From Bacillota bacterium (GTDB lineage Bacteria; Bacillota_A; Clostridia; DSM-8532), in NCBI GenBank assembly GCA_023424865.1, contig JAFADM010000157.1, positions 1-16,138 of the forward strand: 16,138 bases of DNA, written 5' to 3'. Below are positions 1-7,952 of this stretch, one piece after another. The position numbers were made by a program, and so were the translations under genes. Below the pieces are notes generated by a model. It was not told the origin of the DNA. It made no database searches and saw nothing but the letters and a program-made list of their open reading frames with translations. Position 1 is the stretch's first letter. Every line of letters starts with the position of its first letter.

Positions 1-40
1 CAGCAGAATCTTTATTAATACCCTTGCAGAAATGCTTAGC

Positions 41-2503
41 TCATGCCTGTTGGAGCTCAGCCTGAGCCTCCTGGGCAGGCTGCAGCAAAAGCTTGCCTTC
101 TTTAAAGGAGACAGTTACGGAATCGCCTTCCTTAATGGTACCGTCTAAAATGCCCTCGGCCAGCTTATCTTCCACCTGCTCCTGTATGGCACGCTTAATG
201 GGGCGGGCGCCGTAGGTTTTATCATAGCCCTTGTCGGCAATAAAGTCACGTGTCTCGTCGGTAAAGCTTACCGTAACAGGAATCTGCTTCATGCGGCGGG
301 ATACCTCCTCCAGCATGAGGCCCGCTATCTTTTTAATTTCTTCACGGTTCAAAGGATGGAACACTATAATTTCATCCACGCGGTTGAGAAACTCAGGCCG
401 GAAGGTTTTTTTAAGCTCACCCAGCACGTTTTTCTTCATGTCCTCATAGTCCCTGGCCGCATTCTCCTCAAGGGATCCGAAGCCCAGACGCTTGGGCTCC
501 ACAATTTCCCGGGCTCCCACATTGGAGGTCATGATAATGACCGTATTGCGGAAATCCACCACCCTGCCGGTGGAATCGGTAAGCCTTCCGTCATCCAGAA
601 TTTGAAGAAGCATATTGAAAACATCGGGATGGGCCTTTTCGATTTCATCAAAAAGCACTACCGAATAGGGCTTGCGGCGAACCTTTTCGGTAAGCTGGCC
701 GCCCTCATCGTAACCCACATAGCCGGGAGGCGAACCTACAAGCCGGGAGACGCTGTGTTTTTCCATGTACTCGGACATATCAATTCGAATCATGAGGCTC
801 TCATCGCCAAAAATAGCCTCTGCCAGAGCCTTGGACAGCTCGGTCTTACCAACGCCGGTAGGGCCGGAGAAAATAAAGGAGCCTACAGGGCGCTTGGGAT
901 CCTTAAGACCTACGCGGCCTCTTCTTATAGCCCGGGCCACGGCGCGAACCGCATCCTCCTGGCCTACCACCCTTTTATGGAGAAGCTCTTCCATGTTCCG
1001 GAGCCGCTCACTTTCCTCCTGTGCCAGGCGGCTTACGGGAATACCCGTCCAGGAGCCTACAATGGCCGCAATTTCTTCCTCAGACACGGTTAAGCTGTTC
1101 CTGGAGTTTTGAATCTGCCACTGCTCCTTCTTGCCGGCAAGCTCCTCCTTCAAACGGTTTTCCTCATCCCTTAAGGATGCGGCCCGCTCAAATTCCTGGC
1201 TGGTAATGGCGTCCTCCTTCATTTTGTGGAGATCGTCAATGCGCTGTTCCAGCTCCTTAAGATCGGGAGGGGCTGTAAAGCTCTTAAGCCGGACCTTGCT
1301 GGCAGCCTCGTCAATGAGATCAATGGCCTTATCCGGCAAATAACGCTCGCTAATGTAGCGTGTGGAAAGCCTGACTGCCGCTTCAATGGCTTTATCGGTG
1401 ATTTTCACCTTGTGATGGGCCTCGTATTTATCTCGAATACCCTTTAAAATCTCAACGGCTTCCTCCTGGGTAGGTTCACCTACATGGATAGGCTGGAAAC
1501 GGCGTTCCAGGGCCGCATCCTTTTCAATGTGCTTCCGGTACTCATCCAGGGTGGTGGCACCGATAATCTGAATTTCGCCTCTGGCCAGAAGGGGTTTTAA
1601 AATATTGGCCGCGTCAATGGCGCCCTCCGCTGCTCCTGCACCCACAATAGTGTGCATCTCGTCGATAAAGACAATGACATTTCCAGCGCTGCGGATTTCC
1701 TCGATGGACTTTTTCAAGCGGTCCTCAAATTCACCCCGGTATTTGGCTCCGGCCACCATGGAAGAAAGATCCAGGGTAACCACTCTTTTATCACGGAGAG
1801 TTTCAGGCACATTGCCTTCCGCAATCTTCTGTGCCAAACCCTCGCAGATGGCAGTTTTACCCACGCCCGGCTCGCCGATAAGGCAGGGATTGTTTTTTGT
1901 ACGGCGGCTCAAAATTTGAATGACCCGCTCAATTTCCTTGTCCCGGCCAATAATGGGATCCACCTTTCCCTCCCGGACAAAGGCCGTTAAATCACGGCCA
2001 AACTGGTCCAGAGTAGGCGTTTCCAGATCCGCTGCCTTGGGCTTGCTTTGAGCCACTGCCGCAGGCGTATCCTCGCTGAGCATGGACAGGATATTTTCAT
2101 AGAGCTTTCTTATATCCACACCCAAATCGGTAAGTATTTTTACAGCCACACTCTCGCCCTCACGCATAAGTCCGATTAAGATGTGCTCCGTTCCAATAAA
2201 GTTCTGGTTCATCCGGCGGGCTTCAGCATAGCTTAGCTCCAGAACCCGCTTGGTGCGGGGAGTGTAGGAAAGGTTGGCGTTGGCTCCGTCTCCTTTTCCT
2301 ATAAGCTCCAGGATCATTTGAGCAATGCGTTCCTCAGTGACACCCTGGGATAAAAGTACTCCTGCGGCGATGCCCGTCCCTTCTTTTGCAAGGCCCCACA
2401 GCAAATGCTCCGTTCCTATATAGGCATGTCCCAGGGCCTGGGCACACTCCTTGGCGTACCCCAAAGCGACCTCGGCTTTTTTCGTAAATTTTCCGTAAAT
2501 CAT
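41..2503 (-). CDS. clpC: ClpC, AAA+ unfoldase of the ClpCP protease
   Basis: ATP-dependent unfoldase that recognises substrates, including phosphoarginine-marked proteins, and feeds them to ClpP in the cytoplasm. The 820-residue product has the usual ClpC length and domain order. A double Clp-N repeat covers about 1-145. D1 has Walker A GEPGVGKT at 210-217 and Walker B ending in DE at 281-282. A UVR-like coiled middle segment lies near 434-456. D2 has Walker A GPTGVGKT at 547-554, Walker B VVLFDE at 615-620 and sensor-2 GARPIKR at 765-771. An LGF tripeptide at 673-675 sits where the ClpP-docking loop is expected. Glu32 and Glu106 in the two IGTEH repeats match the phosphoarginine-binding glutamates known in B. 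subtilis ClpC. It is the last gene of the ctsR operon, 13 bp after mcsB, with an AGAGGTG ribosome site in that gap. The identity is secure. Confidence 0.98.
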   Translation of the reverse strand: MIYGKFTKKAEVALGYAKECAQALGHAYIGTEHLLWGLAKEGTGIAAGVLLSQGVTEERIAQMILELIGKGDGANANLSYTPRTKRVLELSYAEARRMNQNFIGTEHILIGLMREGESVAVKILTDLGVDIRKLYENILSMLSEDTPAAVAQSKPKAADLETPTLDQFGRDLTAFVREGKVDPIIGRDKEIERVIQILSRRTKNNPCLIGEPGVGKTAICEGLAQKIAEGNVPETLRDKRVVTLDLSSMVAGAKYRGEFEDRLKKSIEEIRSAGNVIVFIDEMHTIVGAGAAEGAIDAANILKPLLARGEIQIIGATTLDEYRKHIEKDAALERRFQPIHVGEPTQEEAVEILKGIRDKYEAHHKVKITDKAIEAAVRLSTRYISERYLPDKAIDLIDEAASKVRLKSFTAPPDLKELEQRIDDLHKMKEDAITSQEFERAASLRDEENRLKEELAGKKEQWQIQNSRNSLTVSEEEIAAIVGSWTGIPVSRLAQEESERLRNMEELLHKRVVGQEDAVRAVARAIRRGRVGLKDPKRPVGSFIFSGPTGVGKTELSKALAEAIFGDESLMIRIDMSEYMEKHSVSRLVGSPPGYVGYDEGGQLTEKVRRKPYSVVLFDEIEKAHPDVFNMLLQILDDGRLTDSTGRVVDFRNTVIIMTSNVGAREIVEPKRLGFGSLEENAARDYEDMKKNVLGELKKTFRPEFLNRVDEIIVFHPLNREEIKKIAGLMLEEVSRRMKQIPVTVSFTDETRDFIADKGYDKTYGARPIKRAIQEQVEDKLAEGILDGTIKEGDSVTVSFKEGKLLLQPAQEAQAELQQA

Positions 2504-2516
2504 GTCTAATCACCTC

Positions 2517-3554
2517 TTAACTATGTTTTTTTCCGATATGCTCCCTTATATAAGCTGCCCGGATAAGATCCCTTTCATCCTGCCGCACGGGCTTGCCCCT
2601 GTGCTGCCAGAGTCCGCCGGGCTGAATTTTCAGCATCATTTCATTTATATCGGTTTCGTCAAGCTCTTCCACCAGGCCCAAATGAATGCCCAGCCGCACA
2701 TCCGAGAGCTTCTGCAGCGCCTCGTCGGCAGTTAAAACCCTTGCGTAGCGAAGTACGCCCAGGGAGCGCATAATTCTGTCCTCCAGCTTGCTTCCGTTGC
2801 GTTTGAACAGTTCACTTCTCAAAAGCCGCTCCTGTTCAATAATCTGGAGCGTAATGGCCTTCATGCTCATCACAATGTCCTGCTCGCTGTTGCCCAAGGT
2901 GATCTGGTTTGATAGCTGGTATAAATTCCCATGAGCCTCGGTATTTTCCCCGTACATGCCCCGTACCGCAATACCCAGCTTGCCGCAGGATTCTAAAACG
3001 GTGCGGATATAGCCTGTCATGGAAAGTGCCGGAAGGTGAAGCATGAGGGAGGCTCTTAGAGCGGTGCCGATATTGGTGGGGCAGCTGGTCAAATAACCGA
3101 TGGTGCTGTCAAAGGCGTAATCCACCTTTTCACTTATCACACTGTCCAGATAATCGCACAGGGCAAAAGCCTGCTCCAGCTGCATCCCTGCCATGAGACA
3201 CTGTATTCTTAAATGGTCCTCCTCATTGAGCATAATGCTTATCTGCTCGTCGGAGCTTAGAAGTGCCCCAACCTCCAGGCTGCTTTCAGCCAATTCCTTG
3301 CTGACCAGCCGTTTTTCCACTAAAATTTGCTTTTCAATGTCCGTGAGATCCTTGAATTCGACGAGACTGAAATTTTCTGCCATCCGGGGATTTCCTGAAA
3401 ACAGGGCCTCCTTGGTTTTTTGAATAACCTGGTGCTGATCCTCCGGACTACTCCGTCTTGGAAAGGGGAAGGCTTCAAAATTTCTGGCCAGACGGACGCG
3501 GCTGCTTACCACCACATCGGAATCAGGTCCCTTATCAATGTACCATTTTCCCAT
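2517..3554 (-). CDS. mcsB: McsB, protein-arginine kinase
   Basis: Phosphorylates arginine side chains of proteins, marking them for ClpCP. In Bacillus it also phosphorylates CtsR to release it from DNA. The product has 345 residues, close to the normal family length of about 350-360. It carries the phosphagen-kinase fold: SSRVRLARN at 17-25 (nucleotide phosphate contacts) and the CPTNIGTALRAS segment near 153-165 with the active-site-loop cysteine. Near the C terminus RDLIRA (328-333) fits the RDxxRA motif described as an allosteric phosphoarginine pocket. The true guanidino kinases' long N-terminal domain is absent, as is normal for McsB. The mcsA stop codon directly abuts this ATG (TAAATG), so the two genes are probably translationally coupled. 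A GGAGG-rich stretch at the end of mcsA can serve as the ribosome site. Confidence 0.97.
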   Translation of the reverse strand: MGKWYIDKGPDSDVVVSSRVRLARNFEAFPFPRRSSPEDQHQVIQKTKEALFSGNPRMAENFSLVEFKDLTDIEKQILVEKRLVSKELAESSLEVGALLSSDEQISIMLNEEDHLRIQCLMAGMQLEQAFALCDYLDSVISEKVDYAFDSTIGYLTSCPTNIGTALRASLMLHLPALSMTGYIRTVLESCGKLGIAVRGMYGENTEAHGNLYQLSNQITLGNSEQDIVMSMKAITLQIIEQERLLRSELFKRNGSKLEDRIMRSLGVLRYARVLTADEALQKLSDVRLGIHLGLVEELDETDINEMMLKIQPGGLWQHRGKPVRQDERDLIRAAYIREHIGKKHS

Positions 3555-4049
3555 TTAAGTCCGCCCCCCCTCCAATTCATAGGCCTTTATCTGATCTCTT
3601 ATCTCGGCTGCCTTTTCATAGGCTTCTTCCTTGATGCATTCCTTCAGCTCCTCTTTGAGCCTCAGAAGCTCCTGTTCCGTATCAGCTTCCTTTTGAAAGC
3701 GCTTGGGGAGCTTGCCATGATGTCTGGTATTGCCCTGGATACGCTTTAAAAGCGCCTGCATGGGCTCGGAAAAAACCTTATAGCAATGACTGCATCCCAT
3801 TTTTCCCGTTTTATTGAACTCTTCTATGGTCATTGCGCATCGGTCGCACTTGAGAACAGGACTTTCATCTACGGCTTCATCCCCGGCCATCCCGAAGAGC
3901 CCCGTAATGAGAGTTTTCAGATCAATCTGCATGCCGCCGCTGGCTCCTGCACACTGGGCGCATACATACATATCCGCCTTTTGTCCGTTATAAATCTGTG
4001 TTAAGAAAACAGTTGCTTCCCTTTGCTTGCAAATCTGGCAAAGCGGCAT
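3555..4049 (-). CDS. mcsA: McsA, zinc-finger activator of the McsB kinase
   Basis: Small zinc-binding partner that activates McsB and modulates CtsR. From the chosen ATG the product has 164 residues. Four CxxC pairs are visible at 4/7, 30/33, 68/71 and 86/89, enough for two zinc sites, and a UVR-type helical hairpin fills roughly 128-162, as in the family. A GTG three codons upstream (4056-4058) is in frame but overlaps the GGAGG ribosome site at 4058-4062. That site lies 8 nt before the ATG at 4049, so the ATG is preferred. The gene begins 14 bp after the ctsR stop and ends flush with the mcsB start. Confidence 0.96.
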   Translation of the reverse strand: MPLCQICKQREATVFLTQIYNGQKADMYVCAQCAGASGGMQIDLKTLITGLFGMAGDEAVDESPVLKCDRCAMTIEEFNKTGKMGCSHCYKVFSEPMQALLKRIQGNTRHHGKLPKRFQKEADTEQELLRLKEELKECIKEEAYEKAAEIRDQIKAYELEGGRT

Positions 4050-4063
4050 AACACTCACCTCCG

Positions 4064-4525
4064 CTATAAAACAGTCAGGCTCATGAGCATATTTTTAAGG
4101 AGCATGGCCCTCACCTCATCCCTTCTGTCAATGGGTACATCCATCAGGACTTTATCGGAGGTGGCCGCTTTCATGAGCATGGCTTCTCGTATATCTATAA
4201 TATTATAGTCTACAAAATTGTTGATAAATACTTCACACGTGTGCTGTGAAATTTTGTCTCCTATGGACGTTATGATGTGCATCAAATAATCGCCCGCCGA
4301 TTGGGTATTGAGCCTTCTAATGCTTATATAGCCGCCCCCGCCTCGTCTGCTTTCCACATAATACCCCTTTTCATTGGTAAAACGTGTGGAAATAACATAA
4401 TTGATTTGGGAGGGCACGCAATTAAACCGATTGGCAAGCTCGTTCCGCTGAATTTCCACGGAACCGTCCGTATCATTTATCATAGCCTTCAAAAAGCTTT
4501 CTATTATATCGCTGAGTCTTGCCAT
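4064..4525 (-). CDS. ctsR: CtsR, repressor of class III heat-shock genes
   Basis: DNA-binding repressor of clp and related heat-shock genes and first gene of this operon. From the ATG at 4525 the product has 153 residues, the usual length. The N-terminal winged helix-turn-helix is followed by the wing sequence SRRGGGGYISI at about 59-69. This holds the glycine-rich heat-sensing tip and the arginines that CtsR uses for minor-groove contact and that McsB targets. The C-terminal four-helix dimerisation and ClpC-binding region spans about 75-150. An in-frame GTG at 4534 overlaps the AGAGG ribosome site, which lies 8 nt from the ATG, so the ATG is favoured. A CtsR operator lies directly upstream, giving autoregulation. 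Confidence 0.97.
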   Translation of the reverse strand: MARLSDIIESFLKAMINDTDGSVEIQRNELANRFNCVPSQINYVISTRFTNEKGYYVESRRGGGGYISIRRLNTQSAGDYLMHIITSIGDKISQHTCEVFINNFVDYNIIDIREAMLMKAATSDKVLMDVPIDRRDEVRAMLLKNMLMSLTVL

Positions 4526-4561
4526 AAGTATCACCTCTAAGTATTTTGCCGAAAAGTATTT

Positions 4562-4578
4562 TTTGACTTTCTCTGACT
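4562..4578 (-). promoter_or_regulatory. CtsR operator upstream of ctsR
   Basis: On the minus strand the 17 bp read AGTCAGA-GAA-AGTCAAA. They match the CtsR heptad direct repeat RGTCAAA-NAN-RGTCAAA at every position but one (G for A at position 6 of the first heptad). The site starts 3 bp downstream of the -10 box at 4582-4587, so bound CtsR would cover the transcription start. The motif is seen directly; binding is inferred from the family. Confidence 0.9.
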
Positions 4579-4581
4579 TTT

Positions 4582-4610
4582 ATTATAATTCATTGGCTTT
4601 CCTTTTTCAA
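4582..4610 (-). promoter_or_regulatory. Sigma-A-type promoter of the ctsR-mcsA-mcsB-clpC operon
   Basis: The minus strand reads TTGAAA (4605-4610), a 17-bp spacer, then a perfect TATAAT (4582-4587). The expected start of transcription, near 4574-4576, falls inside the CtsR operator. The ctsR ATG follows about 50 nt downstream. Confidence 0.85.
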
Positions 4611-4652
4611 GACGCTAAATCAAAACTCCCCAACCCTGTACACTTCAGGCTT

Positions 4653-4701
4653 AAAAAAACAGGGACACACGCACGAATCGCTTTCGTACCCATATCCCTG
4701 T
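4653..4701 (-). terminator. Intrinsic terminator of the EF-G-like gene
   Basis: On the minus strand ACAGGGA (4695-4701) pairs with TCCCTGT (4659-4665). An inner GTACGAA/TTCGTGC pairing extends the stem, and a run of seven T follows (4653-4659). It lies about 45 bp past the EF-G-like stop and upstream of the ctsR promoter, so it separates the two transcription units. Confidence 0.85.
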
Positions 4702-4747
4702 CTCTTCAATTTGTAATACCAGGGCGCATTACAGAGTAAGGCTTATG

Positions 4748-6832
4748 CTATACCGCTTCATCCTCCTTACTCTTAGACGCTTCCTGAATAACCTTGTCGG
4801 CTACCTGGGGAGGAGCTTCCTCATAGCGTTCAAAGGTCATAGTGAAGGCACCCCTGCCCTGGGTTATTGAACGCAGGTCCGTAGCATACCGGAACATTTC
4901 CGCCTGGGGTACCTCGGCCACAACCACCTGAAAACCGCCATCTTTTGGGTTCATACCTAAAACCCGGCCCCGCCGTTTATTCAGATCACCAATGATATCA
5001 CCCATGTAGTCGTCAGGCACCACGACCTCAACGTGTACAATGGGTTCCAAAAGGACGGGGTTGGCCAGCTTCACCCCTTCCTTGAAGGCCAGGTGGGCCG
5101 CAATTTTAAAGGCCATTTCCGAGGAGTCCACGTCATGGTATTTTCCGTCCACCAGAGTGGCTTTCAGGTGCACTACCGGATAGCCTGCAAGCACGCCCCG
5201 CAGCATACTCTCCCTCAGGCCCTTTTCAACGGCCGGGAAATACTGGCGGGGTACGGCACCACCGAAAATTTTCTCTTCAAAGGACAAGTCCTCAGTGGGG
5301 CCGGGTTCAAATTCAATCCAGACATCACCGAACTGGCCATGGCCACCGCTTTGCTTTTTATGCTTCCCCTCCACCTTAACCTTTTTCCGGATGGTTTCAC
5401 GGTAGGGGATGCGGGGATCCACCAAATCCACATCGACTTTAAACTTATTCTTAAGCTTGCTGGTAATAATATCCAGATGTTGATCTCCCACACCGTAAAG
5501 AAGGGTTTGTTTGGTTTCCGGATGCAAAAAGGTACGGAAAGTAGGATCCTCATCCATAAGCCTGTGAAGGCCGGCGCTTATCTTGTCCTCATCCCCTTTG
5601 GCTTTGGGCAGCACAGCCATAGCCAGCATGGGCTCGGGAAAGACAATGGGATCCACAATAACAGGCTTCTCCCTGCTGCACAGGGTATCGTTGGTCTCCG
5701 TAACCGTAAGCTTTGCTACCGCACCGATATCGCCGGTGATGAGGCGGCTTATTGGAATTTGCTGCTTGCCCTTCATGGCAAAAAGATTACTAATCTTCTC
5801 CATTTTATCCTTTAAAGGATTATAAACGGACATATCCGGCTTTAAAGTGCCTGAGAGCACCTTGAAAAAGGAGATTTTACCTACAAAGGGATCTACTATG
5901 GTTTTGAATACCTGTACGGCAAGAGCCTCGGTTTCATTGGTTTTAAGCTCCAGAACCTTCTGATCGGAGGCGGATTTCACCTTAACGGTTCCCCGTTCGC
6001 AGTAGGCGGGGAAATACTTTATGACAGCGTCCAAAAAGAGTTTCACACCAGCTTTTTGAACCGAGGAGGCACAAATGACGGGAGCAATGTCCCCTGATTT
6101 AACCCCTGCTTTGATGCCCAGGCGAATCTCCTCATCGGTAAAGGGCTCACCCGAAAAATATTTTTCCATTAATTCCTCATCCGTCTCAGCAACGGCTTCG
6201 GAAATGCCTTCCTTGTAAGCGTTAACTTCATCCATGAGATTTTCGGGAATGTCACCCTCGGTTATGGTTTTCCCGTCAAAATAATGGGCTTTCATCTTGG
6301 GCACATTGATAATTCCCTTAAGCTGATTGCCTTCCATTAGAGGAATTTCCAGAGCGATGACACTCTTGCCGAATTTTCCTTTAAGGGAGTCAAAGACCTT
6401 CTTAAAGTCGGCGTTTTCCTCGTCCAGCTTACTGATTAGAAACATACGTGGGATGGATCTTTCGTTGACCTGCGCCCAGGCCTTTTCGGTTCCCACCTGC
6501 AGTCCGTCCTTGCCGCCAACTAAAATGACGGCGCCGTCGGCGACGAACTCGCCTTCCAGCATTTCACCAACAAAATCGAAATAGCCGGGGGTGTCAATGA
6601 GATTGATCTTTACGTCATTCCATTCTACCGGAGCAAGTGAGGTGGCAATAGAGAACTTACGCTTGATTTCTTCTGGATCAAAGTCCATGGTCGTGTTACC
6701 GTCGACAACGCTTCCGAACCTGTCCGTGCCGCCGCTCATAAAGAGCGCCGCCTCAGCAAGCGTTGTCTTACCCGCACCGCCGTGGCCCATCAGGCACACG
6801 TTGCGGATGCTTTCACAACTGTAATCTTTCAT
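4748..6832 (-). CDS. EF-G-like translational GTPase (EF-G paralogue)
   Basis: Cytoplasmic GTPase related to elongation factor G, of the divergent EF-G-like branch often annotated as a second EF-G. From the ATG at 6832 it has 694 residues. G1 is GHGGAGKT at 17-24 and a G2-like NTTMDFDPEE starts at 47. G3 is DTPGYFDF at 80-87, so the catalytic His of the usual DTPGH motif is Tyr. G4 is SKLD at 134-137 in place of NKxD. Domains II to V follow, and the domain IV segment with GYPVV and HDVDSSEMAFKIA is close to true EF-G. A TTG seven codons upstream is in frame, but AAGGGGG about 8-9 nt before the ATG favours the ATG. The gene stands alone between a leader and a terminator, away from any ribosomal-protein genes. 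It is therefore probably not the housekeeping fusA. Its exact role (alternative translocation, recycling or stress) is not evident. Confidence 0.9.
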   Translation of the reverse strand: MKDYSCESIRNVCLMGHGGAGKTTLAEAALFMSGGTDRFGSVVDGNTTMDFDPEEIKRKFSIATSLAPVEWNDVKINLIDTPGYFDFVGEMLEGEFVADGAVILVGGKDGLQVGTEKAWAQVNERSIPRMFLISKLDEENADFKKVFDSLKGKFGKSVIALEIPLMEGNQLKGIINVPKMKAHYFDGKTITEGDIPENLMDEVNAYKEGISEAVAETDEELMEKYFSGEPFTDEEIRLGIKAGVKSGDIAPVICASSVQKAGVKLFLDAVIKYFPAYCERGTVKVKSASDQKVLELKTNETEALAVQVFKTIVDPFVGKISFFKVLSGTLKPDMSVYNPLKDKMEKISNLFAMKGKQQIPISRLITGDIGAVAKLTVTETNDTLCSREKPVIVDPIVFPEPMLAMAVLPKAKGDEDKISAGLHRLMDEDPTFRTFLHPETKQTLLYGVGDQHLDIITSKLKNKFKVDVDLVDPRIPYRETIRKKVKVEGKHKKQSGGHGQFGDVWIEFEPGPTEDLSFEEKIFGGAVPRQYFPAVEKGLRESMLRGVLAGYPVVHLKATLVDGKYHDVDSSEMAFKIAAHLAFKEGVKLANPVLLEPIVHVEVVVPDDYMGDIIGDLNKRRGRVLGMNPKDGGFQVVVAEVPQAEMFRYATDLRSITQGRGAFTMTFERYEEAPPQVADKVIQEASKSKEDEAV

Positions 6833-6860
6833 ACCCGTTCCCCCTTTTCCCAAACTCGGC

Positions 6861-6877
6861 TGACTTAAATGAAGTCA
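6861..6877. repeat. Palindrome in the leader of the EF-G-like gene
   Basis: TGACTT-AAATG-AAGTCA is a perfect inverted repeat with 6-bp arms and a 5-nt centre, about 30 nt upstream of the EF-G-like ATG. It lies between the candidate promoter and the ribosome site. It could be an operator half-site pair or a small leader hairpin; nothing in the sequence decides which. Confidence 0.5.
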
Positions 6878-6900
6878 TTTTCATTCAAATCAGGTAATAC

Positions 6901-6928
6901 AGAATAGAATTTTGTCGAACTTGTCCAA
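6901..6928 (-). promoter_or_regulatory. Candidate promoter of the EF-G-like gene
   Basis: The minus strand shows TTGGAC (6923-6928), a 16-bp spacer and TATTCT (6901-6906), about 70 nt upstream of the ATG. Two further TATAAT-like boxes at 6952-6957 and 6962-6967 have poor -35 partners (TTCTTT for the first, GTTTTT for the second) but sit in very AT-rich DNA, so the true start may be one of these. Confidence 0.45.
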
Positions 6929-7008
6929 ATTTTTACCTTCTGACAACTTCAATTATATTCTATTATACCATAGAAAAGAATGTTAAAAACATATTAAGTA
7001 AAGTATGC

Positions 7009-7045
7009 AAAAAAAAGATCTCCTCTGCCAGGCAAAGGAGATCTT
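7009..7045 (-). terminator. Intrinsic terminator downstream of ispD
   Basis: A perfect 10-bp stem, AAGATCTCCT (7015-7024) with AGGAGATCTT (7036-7045), encloses an 11-nt loop. On the minus strand it is followed by a run of at least eight T (7009-7016). It ends the CarD/PIN/IspD transcription unit about 160 bp past ispD. Confidence 0.88.
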
Positions 7046-7091
7046 CCGGTAACAAATCCGGCTTAAGCCTTCATTATAAGTGGTTGGATTG

Positions 7092-7117
7092 AGCAAAGCA
7101 GCCTCCGCGGCTTTGCT
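7092..7117. repeat. Inverted repeat between ispD and its terminator
   Basis: AGCAAAGC (7092-7099) and GCTTTGCT (7110-7117) are perfect 8-bp arms around a 10-nt GC-rich centre. On the minus strand it is not followed by T residues, so it is more likely a 3'-UTR hairpin than a terminator. On the plus strand it is followed by only a short T run, and there is no plus-strand gene to end. Confidence 0.5.
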
Positions 7118-7122
7118 TTTCC

Positions 7123-7216
7123 GGCTAACAGAGCCGGGAAGCCAATGCTTCAACGTTTTACTTCTTCCCGGCTAACAAGGCTGGGAAGCCAATGCTTCAA
7201 CGTTTTACTTCTTCCC
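7123..7216 (-). repeat. 47-bp tandem duplication of the ispD 3' end
   Basis: Two head-to-tail 47-bp units (7123-7169 and 7170-7216) agree at 44 of 47 positions. A partial third copy of the GGCTAA start continues into ispD from 7217. Each unit carries the segment encoding the C-terminal Ala-Gly-Lys-Lys and stop of IspD, so the array overlaps the coding end (ispD stops at 7205). Around each unit boundary the DNA can form a hairpin: CCGGCT/AGCCGG at 7121-7137, and CTTCCCGGC/GCTGGGAAG at about 7164-7189 with one G-U pair. Confidence 0.85.
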
Positions 7217-7906
7217 GGCTAAAAGGCCAGCAATGAGAAGGTCTTCGGGAGAGGTGAGCTTGATATTGCTGTAGCTTCCCTCGAAAAGATGGACCTTATG
7301 GCCGCAAAGCTCGGCAAGGCCTGCATCGTCGGTACCCGCTAATCCCTCGTTCAGAGCCTTTTCATACACCTTTCTGATAAGCTCCATGCGAAAGGACTGG
7401 GGGGTTTGGGCAAGCCACACCCGGCTTCTGTCCGGAGTATCCTCGATGCACATGCTTTCATCCGCAATTTTAACGGTATCCTTCGCTGGCACTGCCGCAC
7501 AGGCGGCGCCATGGGCCCAGGCGCTTTCAATGCTCCTTTTTAAAATATCCTCCGAAACAAAGGGCCGCGCTCCATCATGAATGAGGACAATTTCCGTTTC
7601 CCTTGGAAGAGCCGACAGCCCTCGAGCCACCGAATCCTGACGCTCTTTGCCGCCATGGACAAAGCCTATGGGAAAATTCCCCGCATATTCCCCGCATATC
7701 TCCCTTACCGCGTCCTCCTCCTGAGGGTTTACCACTAAAACCAGGCTTCCTATAAGCCCGGATTGGACCAGGGTATCCACGGACCATTTTAAAACAGGCC
7801 TTCCGTCAAGAAGCGCCAGAACCTTGTTGAAGCCAAGCCCCATACGGCTGCCTTTACCAGCAGCCACTACCAGTGCTCCAACGGACTTTTTATTTATTTC
7901 ACCCAT
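7205..7906 (-). CDS. ispD: IspD, 2-C-methyl-D-erythritol 4-phosphate cytidylyltransferase
   Basis: Third step of the MEP isoprenoid pathway: transfers CMP from CTP to MEP, giving CDP-ME, in the cytoplasm. The 233-residue product from the ATG at 7906 has the usual family length. Motifs in order are AAGKGSRMG at 15-23 with Lys28 (CTP binding), GGKERQDSV at 85-93, HDGARPF at 110-116, KDTVK at 142-146, QTPQ at 167-170, TDDA at 192-195 and the C-terminal NIKLTSPEDL at 214-223. An in-frame TTG at 7921 has no ribosome site. The ATG has a weak GGGG about 9 nt upstream and is preferred. The gene lies 46 bp after the PIN-TRAM gene, as in the conserved yacL-ispD order of Bacillota, but ispF does not follow. 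Its 3' end is part of a tandem duplication. Confidence 0.96.
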   Translation of the reverse strand: MGEINKKSVGALVVAAGKGSRMGLGFNKVLALLDGRPVLKWSVDTLVQSGLIGSLVLVVNPQEEDAVREICGEYAGNFPIGFVHGGKERQDSVARGLSALPRETEIVLIHDGARPFVSEDILKRSIESAWAHGAACAAVPAKDTVKIADESMCIEDTPDRSRVWLAQTPQSFRMELIRKVYEKALNEGLAGTDDAGLAELCGHKVHLFEGSYSNIKLTSPEDLLIAGLLAGKK

Positions 7907-7952
7907 ACATTGATTCCCCAAAAAGATTTGTTTTCTTCAAAAAGACCTGCAT

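Noticed and set aside
1..40. Start of a radA-like gene after clpC
   Set aside because: Only 40 bases are present; there is no start codon with a ribosome site and no translated motif to support it.
356..1093. Plus-strand open frame of 245 codons opposite clpC
   Set aside because: Antisense shadow of a highly conserved gene; no family resemblance and no start signals.
5033..5815. Long plus-strand open frame (260 codons) opposite the EF-G-like gene
   Set aside because: It is antisense to a well-supported gene, its translation has no recognisable domain, and no ribosome site precedes it.
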